Shown one piece after another: positions 43,970-51,749 of a stretch of 55,846 nucleotides of DNA. How positions within the stretch are numbered: the first letter of the stretch is position 1; every line of letters starts with the position of its first letter. This stretch comes from Syntrophus sp. (in: bacteria) (GTDB taxonomy: Bacteria > Desulfobacterota > Syntrophorhabdia > Syntrophorhabdales > Syntrophorhabdaceae), in NCBI GenBank assembly GCA_013824835.1, contig PNOM01000008.1, positions 1 to 55,846 on the forward strand, given 5' to 3'. The translations under genes and the position numbers were made by a program. The notes under the pieces were generated by a model that had not been told where the DNA came from, made no database searches, and saw only the letters and a list, made by a program, of their open reading frames with translations.

Positions 43970-44327
43970 AGGTAACACCTGCTTTATCAGATTCCCAGAC
44001 ACATACCTCCTTCACGGTCACGGCCTTTTCCTTGATAAGGTCCTGCAACTGATGGAAGATGAACATGGCGATATACTCGGACGAGCTTGCCCTTTCTTTA
44101 AAAAAAGGTATTTCATTCAGGTATTTGTGGTCAAGAAGGTCCATGACCCTTTTAAGATAGTCTTTCAAAATTGCAAAGTCCAGAACCATGCCCTCATGGT
44201 TAAGCGCTGAACCAATAAAATATGCCTCCACTGCGAAGTTGTGACCATGGAGCTCTTCGCATTTTCCGTGATACGCATCGAGCCTGTGGGCTGCAGCAAA
44301 CTGATCTTTGACGCAGAGAGTAAACAT
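43959..44327 (-). CDS. queD: 6-carboxytetrahydropterin synthase QueD
   Basis: The ~122-residue T-fold enzyme converts dihydroneopterin triphosphate to 6-carboxytetrahydropterin in queuosine synthesis. Zn ligands are the His residues of FAAAHRLDAYHGKC and LHGHNFAVEAYF; CVWESDKAGVTY lies at the C-terminus. Two ATGs are possible: 44333 and 44327. The second gives MFTLCVKDQF, the usual family start, and lies 8 bases after a TATAGA -10 box, so its mRNA may be leaderless. It overlaps folE2. Confidence 0.92.
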   Translation of the reverse strand: MFTLCVKDQFAAAHRLDAYHGKCEELHGHNFAVEAYFIGSALNHEGMVLDFAILKDYLKRVMDLLDHKYLNEIPFFKERASSSEYIAMFIFHQLQDLIKEKAVTVKEVCVWESDKAGVTYGE

Positions 44328-44335
44328 ATCCATAA

Positions 44336-44363
44336 TCTATATGTTTTCAAAGGACTAAGTCAA
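44336..44363 (-). promoter_or_regulatory. promoter candidate for queD-folE2
   Basis: On the minus strand TTGACT (44358-44363), spacer 16, TATAGA (44336-44341). The predicted start coincides with the second ATG of queD (44327). Confidence 0.5.
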
Positions 44364-44387
44364 TAGAATAACAAGCCGTGAAGAGGG

Positions 44388-44416
44388 TTGACAAGAAGGG
44401 AGTAAAGGCATACTTT
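44388..44416 (+). promoter_or_regulatory. promoter of the 2-oxoacid oxidoreductase operon
   Basis: TTGACA (44388-44393), spacer 17, TACTTT (44411-44416). Transcription near 44423 leaves a leader of about 30-45 bases. Confidence 0.6.
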
Positions 44417-44449
44417 TAAAGAATAATTGATTTTGCAACCTATTCTGCG

Positions 44450-46186
44450 GTGTTACAAGGGGGTCTTCTGGATTACTCGATAAAGATAGGCGGAGAGGCA
44501 GGACAGGGCATTGATACGATCGGCGGCATCCTCGGGAAGTTGTTTACCCGTGCAGGCCATTATGTATTTACCCACCAGGATTTCGAATCCCGCGTCCGGG
44601 GAGGTCACAATTTTTACCAGATGCGTCTTTCCGATAAACCCCTTTCTGCGTCACGGGACGTAATCGATATCCTCGTAGCCCTTGATAATACAACCATTTC
44701 AGCTCATGAAAAAGAAATTTCAAAGGATGGCATGATCATATATGATGCCGCTGCCATACAGGAAACCCATAGCGAGTCTCAGTTCCTCAATGTTCCCTTT
44801 GTCGACCTTGCCCTGAAACACGGCGGCAGCAAAATCATGGCTAATATTGTTGCGACCGGCTCAATAATAGGCATGTTAGGTATGGAGATAGAGCTTCTGT
44901 TAGATATGATTAAAAGCACCTTCAGGAAGAAGGGGGATGAAGCAGTCGAAGCAAATATCAATGCTGCCCGTGCAGGATACGGGTTTGCAGTAAAGGAGTG
45001 CTTGAGGTGCAGTTTTACCCCAGCACCCGCAGGGACGAAGAAGATGCTCATTGCAGGCAATGACGCAATTGGCCTTGGCGCCATGGCATCAGGCTGCAAG
45101 TTTTATGCTGCCTACCCCATGACACCCTCAACGGGGATCATGAATTTCATTGCAGGCAAGGCATCGGCATACGGCATCGTCGTGGAACAGGCAGAGGATG
45201 AGATTGCCGCCATCAATATGGTGCTTGGCGCCTCCTTCGGAGGGGTCCGGGCTATGACAGGGAGTTCCGGCGGGGGCTTCGCATTGATGGTTGAAGGACT
45301 TTCCCTTGCAGCCATGACCGAGACGCCGGTTGTGATTGCCCTGGCCCAGAGACCTGCCCCTGCTACGGGCCTTCCCACAAGGACAGAACAGGCAGATCTG
45401 CTCTTTGCCCTCCACTCAGGCCACGGGGAATTCCCGCGAATACTCTTTGCCCCAGGCAGCCCTGAACAGGCCATTTACCTTACCAACAAGGCTTTTAATC
45501 TGGTTGAGAAATACCAGATACCTGCCTTCATCCTCACCGACCAGTACCTTGCGGACTCGGAGTGGACCTATGAAACTATCGACTTCAGCAGATTAACCTA
45601 TAGAGATTACAGGGTGCGCAATGATGCCCTCCAGCAACTCGCCTCCTACAAAAGACATGCCTTTACAGATAGCGGCGTCTCCCCCCTCGGTATTCCCGGA
45701 GAGTCAACACACCTTGTGGTCACTGACAGCGACGAGCACACGGAAGAAGGCCATCTTACCGAGGACCCCCTCATAAGGACGAAAATGGTTGAGAAGAGGC
45801 TCTTCAAAAAGCTTCCCCTCATTACGGCGGAGATAGCGCCTCCCCTGCTTTACGGGGACCTGGAACCAAAGATTGTACTTGTCGGCTGGGGATCGACCTA
45901 CGGCCCCCTGAAAGAGGCGATTGACCACCTGGGGCAGACAAAGAAGATTGCCCTCCTCCACTTCAGCGAAATCTACCCATTCCCCTTAAGAGACAGATTT
46001 GATTATATCGCCCTTCTCAATAAGGCCCGACAGACCATCTGCGTTGAGAATAATGCCCTCGGACAGTTCGCTTCCCTTATGAGGGCCGAGACCGGCTATG
46101 AGTTCGACGACAGGATAAACCGGTTCGACGGACGGCCTTTTACTTTAGAAACCCTTGTAGGAGAAATCAATGGCACATTTAGATGA
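44450..46186 (+). CDS. 2-oxoacid:ferredoxin oxidoreductase, fused gamma-alpha
   Basis: The 578-residue protein fuses the gamma domain (residues ~8-190, IKIGGEAGQGIDTIGGIL, SRVRGGHNFYQMRLSD) to the alpha pyrimidine-binding domain (~200-440, GNDAIGLGAMASGCKFYAAYPMTPSTGIM, QAEDEIAAINMVLGASFGG, TGSSGGGFALM) and a C-terminal domain. This KorA-type arrangement oxidatively decarboxylates a 2-oxoacid to acyl-CoA and reduces ferredoxin. The start is ambiguous: GTG at 44450 has no ribosome-binding site, while a CTG at 44468 sits 4 bases after AAGGGGG and matches the family start. The beta subunit follows with a 17-base overlap. Confidence 0.92.
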   Translation: MLQGGLLDYSIKIGGEAGQGIDTIGGILGKLFTRAGHYVFTHQDFESRVRGGHNFYQMRLSDKPLSASRDVIDILVALDNTTISAHEKEISKDGMIIYDAAAIQETHSESQFLNVPFVDLALKHGGSKIMANIVATGSIIGMLGMEIELLLDMIKSTFRKKGDEAVEANINAARAGYGFAVKECLRCSFTPAPAGTKKMLIAGNDAIGLGAMASGCKFYAAYPMTPSTGIMNFIAGKASAYGIVVEQAEDEIAAINMVLGASFGGVRAMTGSSGGGFALMVEGLSLAAMTETPVVIALAQRPAPATGLPTRTEQADLLFALHSGHGEFPRILFAPGSPEQAIYLTNKAFNLVEKYQIPAFILTDQYLADSEWTYETIDFSRLTYRDYRVRNDALQQLASYKRHAFTDSGVSPLGIPGESTHLVVTDSDEHTEEGHLTEDPLIRTKMVEKRLFKKLPLITAEIAPPLLYGDLEPKIVLVGWGSTYGPLKEAIDHLGQTKKIALLHFSEIYPFPLRDRFDYIALLNKARQTICVENNALGQFASLMRAETGYEFDDRINRFDGRPFTLETLVGEINGTFR

Positions 46187-47021
46187 TTTTGAAGGTTTAA
46201 CGCCTGCATGGTGTCCCGGATGCGGCAATTTTGCAATCAAAAAAGCCTTTAAAGAGGCCATGGTAGAACTCGGCCTGGAACCCCATCAGATCACCATTGT
46301 CTCCGGCATAGGACAATCAGGCAAATTTCCCCATTATGTGCGATGTAATACCTTTAACGGGCTCCATGGAAGAACCCTCCCTGTTGCCACAGGATTGCGC
46401 CTTGCAAATCACGGGATGCCTGTCCTTGCCTTTGCAGGAGACGGGGACTGCTATGGAGAGGGGGGCAATCACCTGATCCATGCCATGCGGAGGAACATCA
46501 GCGTAAAACTCTTTGTCCACGACAACCAGATATACGGGCTTACAAAGGGACAGGCATCACCAACAACCGCGGAAGGGACTGTCATGAAGATCCAGCCCTT
46601 CGGGGTCCAATCAGAACCCTTAAATCCATTAGCCCTTGCTGTGGCCCTTGACTGCAGCTTTGTGGCAAGGGGATTCGCCGGTGATGGGGATCATTTGAAA
46701 GGACTTATTAAGGAGGCAATGGACCACAGGGGATTTTCCCTCCTCGATATCCTCCAGCCCTGTGTAACCTTCAACAAGGTAAATACCTACGATTGGTACA
46801 AAACAAGGTGTTACCATATTGAGCCTGACTACAATCCGGAAAACAGGGTTCAGGCCTTTGAAAAGGCCCTCGAATTCGGCGACCGCATCCCCATCGGCAT
46901 ACTCTACAGGAACCATCGCCACACCTACGAAGATGGTATACCTATGATAAAGGAAACACCCCTTGTGAAACAACCCTTTGATCTTTCGGCTATGAAAGGC
47001 ATTTTGGAAGAGTTCTACTGA
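46170..47021 (+). CDS. 2-oxoacid:ferredoxin oxidoreductase beta subunit
   Basis: The 283-residue KorB-type subunit binds thiamine diphosphate and one [4Fe-4S] cluster. WCPGCGNFAIKKAF provides cluster cysteines, further ones being in the C-terminal half (DILQPCVTF); TPP-binding is GDGDCYGEGGNHLIHAMRRNISV and NQIYGLTKGQASPTT. It pairs with the upstream alpha-gamma fusion. Which 2-oxoacid is used (2-oxoglutarate, pyruvate or a branched keto acid) cannot be told from sequence alone. Confidence 0.93.
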   Translation: MAHLDDFEGLTPAWCPGCGNFAIKKAFKEAMVELGLEPHQITIVSGIGQSGKFPHYVRCNTFNGLHGRTLPVATGLRLANHGMPVLAFAGDGDCYGEGGNHLIHAMRRNISVKLFVHDNQIYGLTKGQASPTTAEGTVMKIQPFGVQSEPLNPLALAVALDCSFVARGFAGDGDHLKGLIKEAMDHRGFSLLDILQPCVTFNKVNTYDWYKTRCYHIEPDYNPENRVQAFEKALEFGDRIPIGILYRNHRHTYEDGIPMIKETPLVKQPFDLSAMKGILEEFY

Positions 47022-47079
47022 AAACTGTCCTGATTCATGATAGGATATTTTTGTAAAATATATGATCGGGAGCAGAAAA

Positions 47080-48066
47080 ATGGAAAAACATATGCATATC
47101 ATTGAAGAAGTCTTTACCTTCATGAAAAGCCGGGTAATCATTACGGCAGCAGAACTCGATTTCTTCACGAACCTTGACGAAAGACCTGCTACATCCGGGA
47201 AACTGGCCTCATCCATGGGCCTTAACCCGCGGGCCACTGCACGCATTCTCGACGCTCTTGTCACCATGGACCTTCTGGAAAAGAAGGGGGATTTCTATCA
47301 CTGCACAGAAAACGGCAAATCTCTTTCTTCAAGGCACCCTCATACAATTCTTCCCATGATCCTCCATATGGCAAGGCTCTGGAAGTCCTGGAGCTATCTC
47401 ACTGAGACCGTACAAGAAGGGAGCATGAGAAAAAGGGAAATCCAGGAATTTGACGATGAAAACAGGGCGGCCTTCATCGGGGCCATGCACGCCATCGGCA
47501 TAGGCCTGTCCGAAGAAATTGCTGAGGGTTATGATCTCAGCCCCTTTAAAAGAATGCTCGATGTGGGAGGCGCCTCAGGCACCTACACAATAGCATTCCT
47601 GAGGAAAAACCTTCACATGAATGCAACAATATTCGATCTCGAACCGGTTATTTCCCTTGCCTTGAAGAGGATTGAAGGGGAAGGGCTCTCAGACAGGGTA
47701 ACTTTTGCGAAAGGCGATTTCTATAAAGATGACCTTCCGGGAGAATATGACCTCGTCCTTCTCTCTGCCATTATCCACCAGAACAGCCCTGAGGAAAACA
47801 TGGACCTCTTCCAAAAGACATTCCAGGCCCTTGAACCGGGAGGAGTGCTGCTTATCAGGGATCATATTATGGATGAATCCCGTACAAAACCGCCTGCAGG
47901 CGCCATGTTTGCCATTAATATGCTTGTCAATACCAGAGGGGGCGATACCTACACGTTCGGGGAGGTACAACATGCCCTCGAAACAGCAGGCTTTACCCAT
48001 GTCGCGCTCGTACGGACCGGGGAAAGAATGGACTGCCTCGTAGAAGCGCGGAAGCCGTACCATTAG
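47080..48066 (+). CDS. O-methyltransferase-like SAM methyltransferase
   Basis: The 328-residue enzyme has an N-terminal winged-helix dimerisation domain (about 1-95, SRVIITAAELDFFTNLDERPATSGKLASSMGLNPRATARILDALV) and a Rossmann SAM domain (MLDVGGASGTYTIAFL as motif I, FDLEPVI, VLLSAIIHQN). This is the acetylserotonin/plant O-methyltransferase layout, common in bacterial natural-product or quinone-like methylations. I start at ATG 47080, 7 bases from GGGAG, rather than 47062. It follows the oxidoreductase genes but the substrate is unknown. Confidence 0.85.
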   Translation: MEKHMHIIEEVFTFMKSRVIITAAELDFFTNLDERPATSGKLASSMGLNPRATARILDALVTMDLLEKKGDFYHCTENGKSLSSRHPHTILPMILHMARLWKSWSYLTETVQEGSMRKREIQEFDDENRAAFIGAMHAIGIGLSEEIAEGYDLSPFKRMLDVGGASGTYTIAFLRKNLHMNATIFDLEPVISLALKRIEGEGLSDRVTFAKGDFYKDDLPGEYDLVLLSAIIHQNSPEENMDLFQKTFQALEPGGVLLIRDHIMDESRTKPPAGAMFAINMLVNTRGGDTYTFGEVQHALETAGFTHVALVRTGERMDCLVEARKPYH

Positions 48067-48085
48067 TCTCCCAAGGGCATACATC

Positions 48086-49318
48086 ATGATGTTCATCGCC
48101 TCTCTGGCGATCCTCATATTCATGACATTTGCCGGAGTGAGTGAGGCTATTGCTCCGGATCAACTTGTTATCGTGGTAAACAACAAGGTGCCGGAAAGCC
48201 TTCGATTAGCCCGATATTACATGAAAAAACGGAATGTTCCCCAACAAAACATAATTCAGATAGACACCTCGCAGCAAGAACAGATTGACCGGGAAGAATA
48301 CGAAAAACAGATAGCCGCACCAATCCGAAGCTTCCTTGAAGAAAACGATCCGGAAGGGAGCAGATTCAAGTGCATTATCCTCATGTATGGTGTCCCGTTA
48401 CGCATTGCCCCGCCACGCCTGTCAATAGCCGAACGTGCACTGGTTATGGAATTAAAGTTGCGGATAGCCGAACTGAAAGAGAAGATCAAGACATCAGGCG
48501 GTAAAGACCAGCACGCAGTCACGATACTGAAGGAAAGGCTTTCATCAACTGAAAAGGAGCTCCTTAAGGCTACAAAAACCCTGTATGGTGCTTCCGTCGA
48601 CTCCGAAATTGCCCTCGTGATGGAAAAAGAATACACCCTTGAAGGATGGCTTCCGAACAGATATTTTATCGGTTTTCTTGGAAATAAAACCGATAACATG
48701 CCGAATAAAGTCATACCGGTGAGTCGTCTGGATGGTCCATCGGAGGAAACTGTGTATCGTATCATTGATGACAGCATCCAGACCGAGAAAACCGGGCTGA
48801 TTGGCACAGCATATTTTGATGCGCGCTGGCCTGACAAAGGAGATAAAAACCTTTCGTCATACCAGTTCTATGACCGGTTAATCCATAATGCCGCCCATCG
48901 TGTTAAAATCAGTAAAAAGATGCCCGTTGTCCTGGATGAAAAGGAAAAACTGTTACAGCCGGGCGAGGCCCCTGATGCAGCCTTATACTGCGGCTGGTAC
49001 AGCCTTGGAAAGTATGTAGATGCCTTTACATGGGTCAAGGGCGCTGTCGGATTCCACATTGCCAGTTCTGAATGCACGACCCTCAAATCCAGGACAAGTA
49101 CGGTGTGGTGCAAGATCATGCTGGAGAAAGGGGTTGCTGCAACACTGGGACCGGTTGCAGAACCGTATCTACAGGCCTTCCCTCCGCCAGACATCTTTTT
49201 TGGCTGTTTACTCGACGGCCAATCCCTTATTGATTGTTATACCCTTTCAGCTCCCTTCTGGTCATGGCAGATGGTATTGATCGGCGACCCTCTCTATCGT
49301 CCTTTCAAACACCGATAA
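48086..49318 (+). CDS. TIGR03790 family protein, exported
   Basis: The 410-residue protein starts with a signal peptide (residues ~1-22, FIASLAILIFMTFAGVSEA) and has the TIGR03790 features: ESLRLARYYMKKRNVPQQNIIQI, FKCIILMYGVPLRI, GTAYFDARWPDKGD, GWYSLGKYVDAFTWVKGAVGFHIASSECTTL and a GDPLYRPF end. The family is found in diverse bacteria and has no settled function. A coiled-coil segment (about 115-155) is present. It follows the methyltransferase gene closely (19 bases). Confidence 0.8.
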   Translation: MMFIASLAILIFMTFAGVSEAIAPDQLVIVVNNKVPESLRLARYYMKKRNVPQQNIIQIDTSQQEQIDREEYEKQIAAPIRSFLEENDPEGSRFKCIILMYGVPLRIAPPRLSIAERALVMELKLRIAELKEKIKTSGGKDQHAVTILKERLSSTEKELLKATKTLYGASVDSEIALVMEKEYTLEGWLPNRYFIGFLGNKTDNMPNKVIPVSRLDGPSEETVYRIIDDSIQTEKTGLIGTAYFDARWPDKGDKNLSSYQFYDRLIHNAAHRVKISKKMPVVLDEKEKLLQPGEAPDAALYCGWYSLGKYVDAFTWVKGAVGFHIASSECTTLKSRTSTVWCKIMLEKGVAATLGPVAEPYLQAFPPPDIFFGCLLDGQSLIDCYTLSAPFWSWQMVLIGDPLYRPFKHR

Positions 49319-49488
49319 ATATCGAGAACGGGTTTGATTTCTGGAACTTTTTCGCACCTTGCTTTGTCTTATCATTTATGGAAGAATATGATGAAATGTG
49401 GCAGAATATAACAATAGACCAAGAAAGGGGGTATGAATTCAATAAAAGTTTCCATGTCCAAAATAACAGTCTATAAGGAGAAGAAAAC

Positions 49489-49776
49489 ATGAAAAGGTTA
49501 TTCACAGTGGTTTTGGTTTTCGCAATGATGTGCATCGCTGGAGTCGCGCTGGCGCAGAACCAAAAGGCCAATCCCACACACTCGATTGACCTGAGCACGG
49601 CTACAAGGACTACGGACAATGTTGTCAACGCCGGAGCGGTCAGCACTTCAACCGGTACTGTTCAGAGATCAACCAGTACGGTTAATGTAACTACACCGCC
49701 CCCGGGTTCAATACCCGGCAGTGGTGGCAGACCTGCAAAAAGCGCTCCTCCTCCATCACCAACATCCAAAAAGTAG
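49489..49776 (+). CDS. small secreted Ser/Thr/Pro-rich protein
   Basis: The 95-residue protein has a clear signal peptide (MKRLFTVVLVFAMMCIAGVALAQ; cleavage after ALA) and an AAGGAGAAG ribosome-binding site. The mature ~72 residues are low-complexity: NPTHSIDLSTATRTTDNVVNAGAVSTSTGTVQRSTSTV, then Pro/Gly/Lys-rich to the end. It has no Cys and no domain that I recognise. It could be a periplasmic or surface filler protein. A GGGGTTAAG/CTTAACCCC stem lies just after it (49790-49822). Confidence 0.7.
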   Translation: MKRLFTVVLVFAMMCIAGVALAQNQKANPTHSIDLSTATRTTDNVVNAGAVSTSTGTVQRSTSTVNVTTPPPGSIPGSGGRPAKSAPPPSPTSKK

Positions 49777-49789
49777 AAACAGCACGAAA

Positions 49790-49822
49790 GGGGTTAAGTC
49801 ACAATTAGAGAGGCTTAACCCC
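49790..49822 (+). terminator. 9-bp hairpin between two small exported ORFs
   Basis: GGGGTTAAG (49790-49798) pairs with CTTAACCCC (49814-49822) over a 15-base loop. A clear U-tract is lacking, so it may be a transcript-stabilising stem rather than a true terminator. Confidence 0.4.
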
Positions 49823-49843
49823 GATGAATCTTTGGAGGACACC

Positions 49844-49972
49844 ATGAAAAAGATTGCTTTGAATAGAGTCATAATATTTGTATTGGTATGCGCTGTATTT
49901 GGGACCTCAGCGGTCGCAGTCTTGTCCGGTTTCAGCATGACAGTCTGCTCGGCCTCTGACCGGACTTCATAA
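49844..49972 (+). CDS. 42-residue exported peptide, possibly truncated gene
   Basis: An ATG with GGAGG seven bases upstream opens a 42-codon frame: MKKIALNRVIIFVLVCAVFG then TSAVAVLSG and a short tail ending SDRTS. It consists of little more than a signal peptide or membrane anchor. The last ~60 bases coincide with the 3' end of a convergent gene (on the minus strand), so this may be a once-longer gene cut off by a rearrangement at about 49930. Confidence 0.4.
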   Translation: MKKIALNRVIIFVLVCAVFGTSAVAVLSGFSMTVCSASDRTS

Positions 49973-50447
49973 AGACGATAATACGCCGCTTCCGCCTGAC
50001 GGACATGGAATTCCAGTTGAACATATTCCGGAAAGGTCAGGGGGATGATCTCAAAAAAGGTCTTGATCAAATCCTGGGCACCATTGGCAAATTGTTTGTA
50101 GACCTTGTTGAACGGATATAGGGCATTATCATTGCCAAAGTAGACACACCACCGGTCATCTCTTTGTTCCCATTGTCCGCCAAAGGAGGAGATAATGCAC
50201 TCGCCTAAAAAAGAACCGAGGATATCAATGAGCCTCTCTTTAGTACGAAAATCCCGGTTCGGTCTGAAACGCTGGTTTTCAATAAATTCGTCAATCCAGG
50301 CAACGGAGCGGGGATTATTGCCGAATTAAAAATCCACAAGGGTGCTGAACTGACTGATCACGAGCGCGGCATTCGCCTTGATTATTTCCTTCATCCGGTC
50401 TACTCCTTCATATAGCAGGTACAGCAGTTAAGAGACATTAACAATAT

Positions 50448-50960
50448 CTATTCGTGCGTGACATAAACCATATCGACACGCCCTGAGTCATCATGGCCTT
50501 TTAACTTCAGTTCTTTGATACCCCGCGCTCCTTGTGTTGCAGAAAAAGTGATTTGTAACCGGTTATTTGATAGCCACTTAATCTACGGCCCATTTGTACT
50601 GTTGTTAGTAACAGTATCGCGGAATGTACAACAACTTGCTTCATAGATTCTGTAGCGATAAGCATATGTAGCTTTACCTTCAACGGTAGATGGAATGACA
50701 GAGATATAGTCAAAACAGTAGGAGGATATGCCACCGCCTCCACAGTCATTAAATAGTACTGCCTTATATTTGCCGTCTGGAGAAGAAGTTGAAGACCGTA
50801 TAGATGGTGGTTCTCCTTGTGAACCGCGCCCCATCAGAAATTTACAGCTATGAATAATCAGAGTAAAAGCGCCTATGATTGCAAGGCAGGCAATAATCGT
50901 TCATTTCAGCACAACCCAGAAATTTGATTTTGGAACAGCGGGTTCTTCGGATAACGTCAT
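50448..50960 (-). pseudogene. hypothetical gene broken by in-frame TGA and TAG
   Basis: From ATG 50960 the frame reads MTLSEEPAVPKSNFWVVLK, TGA (50901-50903), then a membrane segment TIIACLAIIGAFTLIIH, a conserved SPDGKYKAVLFNDCGGGG block, a further ~70 residues, TAG (50583-50585), then IKWLSNNRLQITFSATQG and GIKELKLKGHDDSGRVDMVYVTHE, ending at TAG 50448. All three parts are in one frame. The SPDG(K/R)YKAV...DCG pattern occurs in small bacterial proteins of unknown function. TGG to TGA and GAG or CAG to TAG would explain the breaks. Confidence 0.7.
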
Positions 50961-51017
50961 CTTGTAATCTTCATTCCTAACGCCGTTTTATGGCCGTTTG
51001 AATTTGCACTCCTGTTA

Positions 51018-51431
51018 TCACATAGCTTTTGCAATTTCATTCTTGAACGTAGCAAATACCGACTTGGCATCCGTTGCAAGGGGCTCAATACGATCAGGGA
51101 AAAGATTAAGTGCATATCCATGACTAAAAAAGTGACGGAAAGCAAGATATCGTTTCAAGTCAGCCAGCAGCAGGCCGGACAGAATCCCCTTTTCTTCTGC
51201 CGAGAGCAGAAGGTCTCTGTGCCAGGATTCGCCTTTCGGGATAGACATTGCTTTTGACTCAAAGACCTGCTTGACAATATTTTCGATGCCATTATAAAAG
51301 TTGTGAAGTAGTGCTGCGACCCCAGCAAGTTCAAGTATAGAGAGCGTTGATAAAGCACGGTCTGGTAAAGCCGACAGGATATCGTCAATGGCTTCATATT
51401 CGGCTTCAATACGAAGACGATAGTCAGGCAT
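51018..51431 (-). CDS. HEPN-domain toxin of HEPN-MNT pair
   Basis: The protein (start ATG 51431, 137 residues, MPDYRLRIEAEYEAIDDIL) is mostly helical and carries the RX4-6H HEPN RNase motif as RHFFSH (about residues 98-103), followed by GYALNL. HEPN toxins of this type cleave or bind RNA and are neutralised, often by AMPylation, by the neighbouring nucleotidyltransferase. It overlaps the MNT gene by 8 bases. The frame from 51467 would add 12 unlikely residues. Confidence 0.85.
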   Translation of the reverse strand: MPDYRLRIEAEYEAIDDILSALPDRALSTLSILELAGVAALLHNFYNGIENIVKQVFESKAMSIPKGESWHRDLLLSAEEKGILSGLLLADLKRYLAFRHFFSHGYALNLFPDRIEPLATDAKSVFATFKNEIAKAM

Positions 51432-51699
51432 GAAGGGGTTCACCTTCAAGTTTGATGAGTTCAACAAAACGATTCTTTCCGGATAAGTCTATAATGTCGA
51501 CCGGCTTTGATAAGGCGCACATAAGTTCGCCATAGAAAACAAAATAGTCTTTATCTTCAATACCTTCTACTCCGATGTCAATGTCATGACTTTCTTTATC
51601 GGGAGAAATGCTTGACCCAAACAAAAGCACTCGCTTCGCATGATATTTATCTGCCATCTCTATAATTGTTTGCTTATCTCTGTCGGTAATCATGAGCAT
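51424..51699 (-). CDS. MNT-domain nucleotidyltransferase antitoxin
   Basis: The 91-residue minimal nucleotidyltransferase has the motif LLFGSS...HDIDIGV (GSx10DxD) and a third acidic residue in PVDIIDL. In HEPN-MNT systems it acts as the antitoxin. It lies immediately upstream of the HEPN gene, the usual order. The gene appears intact. Confidence 0.85.
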   Translation of the reverse strand: MLMITDRDKQTIIEMADKYHAKRVLLFGSSISPDKESHDIDIGVEGIEDKDYFVFYGELMCALSKPVDIIDLSGKNRFVELIKLEGEPLHA

Positions 51700-51749
51700 A
51701 TTATATCATGTTTTAGAAACATTAGTATTTTTAAGTGATAACATAGCCT

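Larger units (their letters stand above)
49756..50394 (-). pseudogene. hypothetical gene broken by an in-frame TAA
   Basis: Reading leftward from ATG 50394 (AAGGAG 8 bases upstream) the frame is open for 22 codons (MKEIIKANAALVISQFSTLV then DF), meets TAA at 50326-50328, and continues in the same frame without another stop to 49756. The part after the stop (FGNNPRSVAWIDEFIENQR, ILGSFLGECIISSFGGQW, ALYPFNKVYKQFANGAQDLI) has the look of a conserved protein. GAA to TAA by one G-to-T change would restore it. No frameshift is needed. The C-terminal ~55 residues beyond AEAAYYRLYEVRSEAEQ are probably not original. I cannot name the family. Confidence 0.65.
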
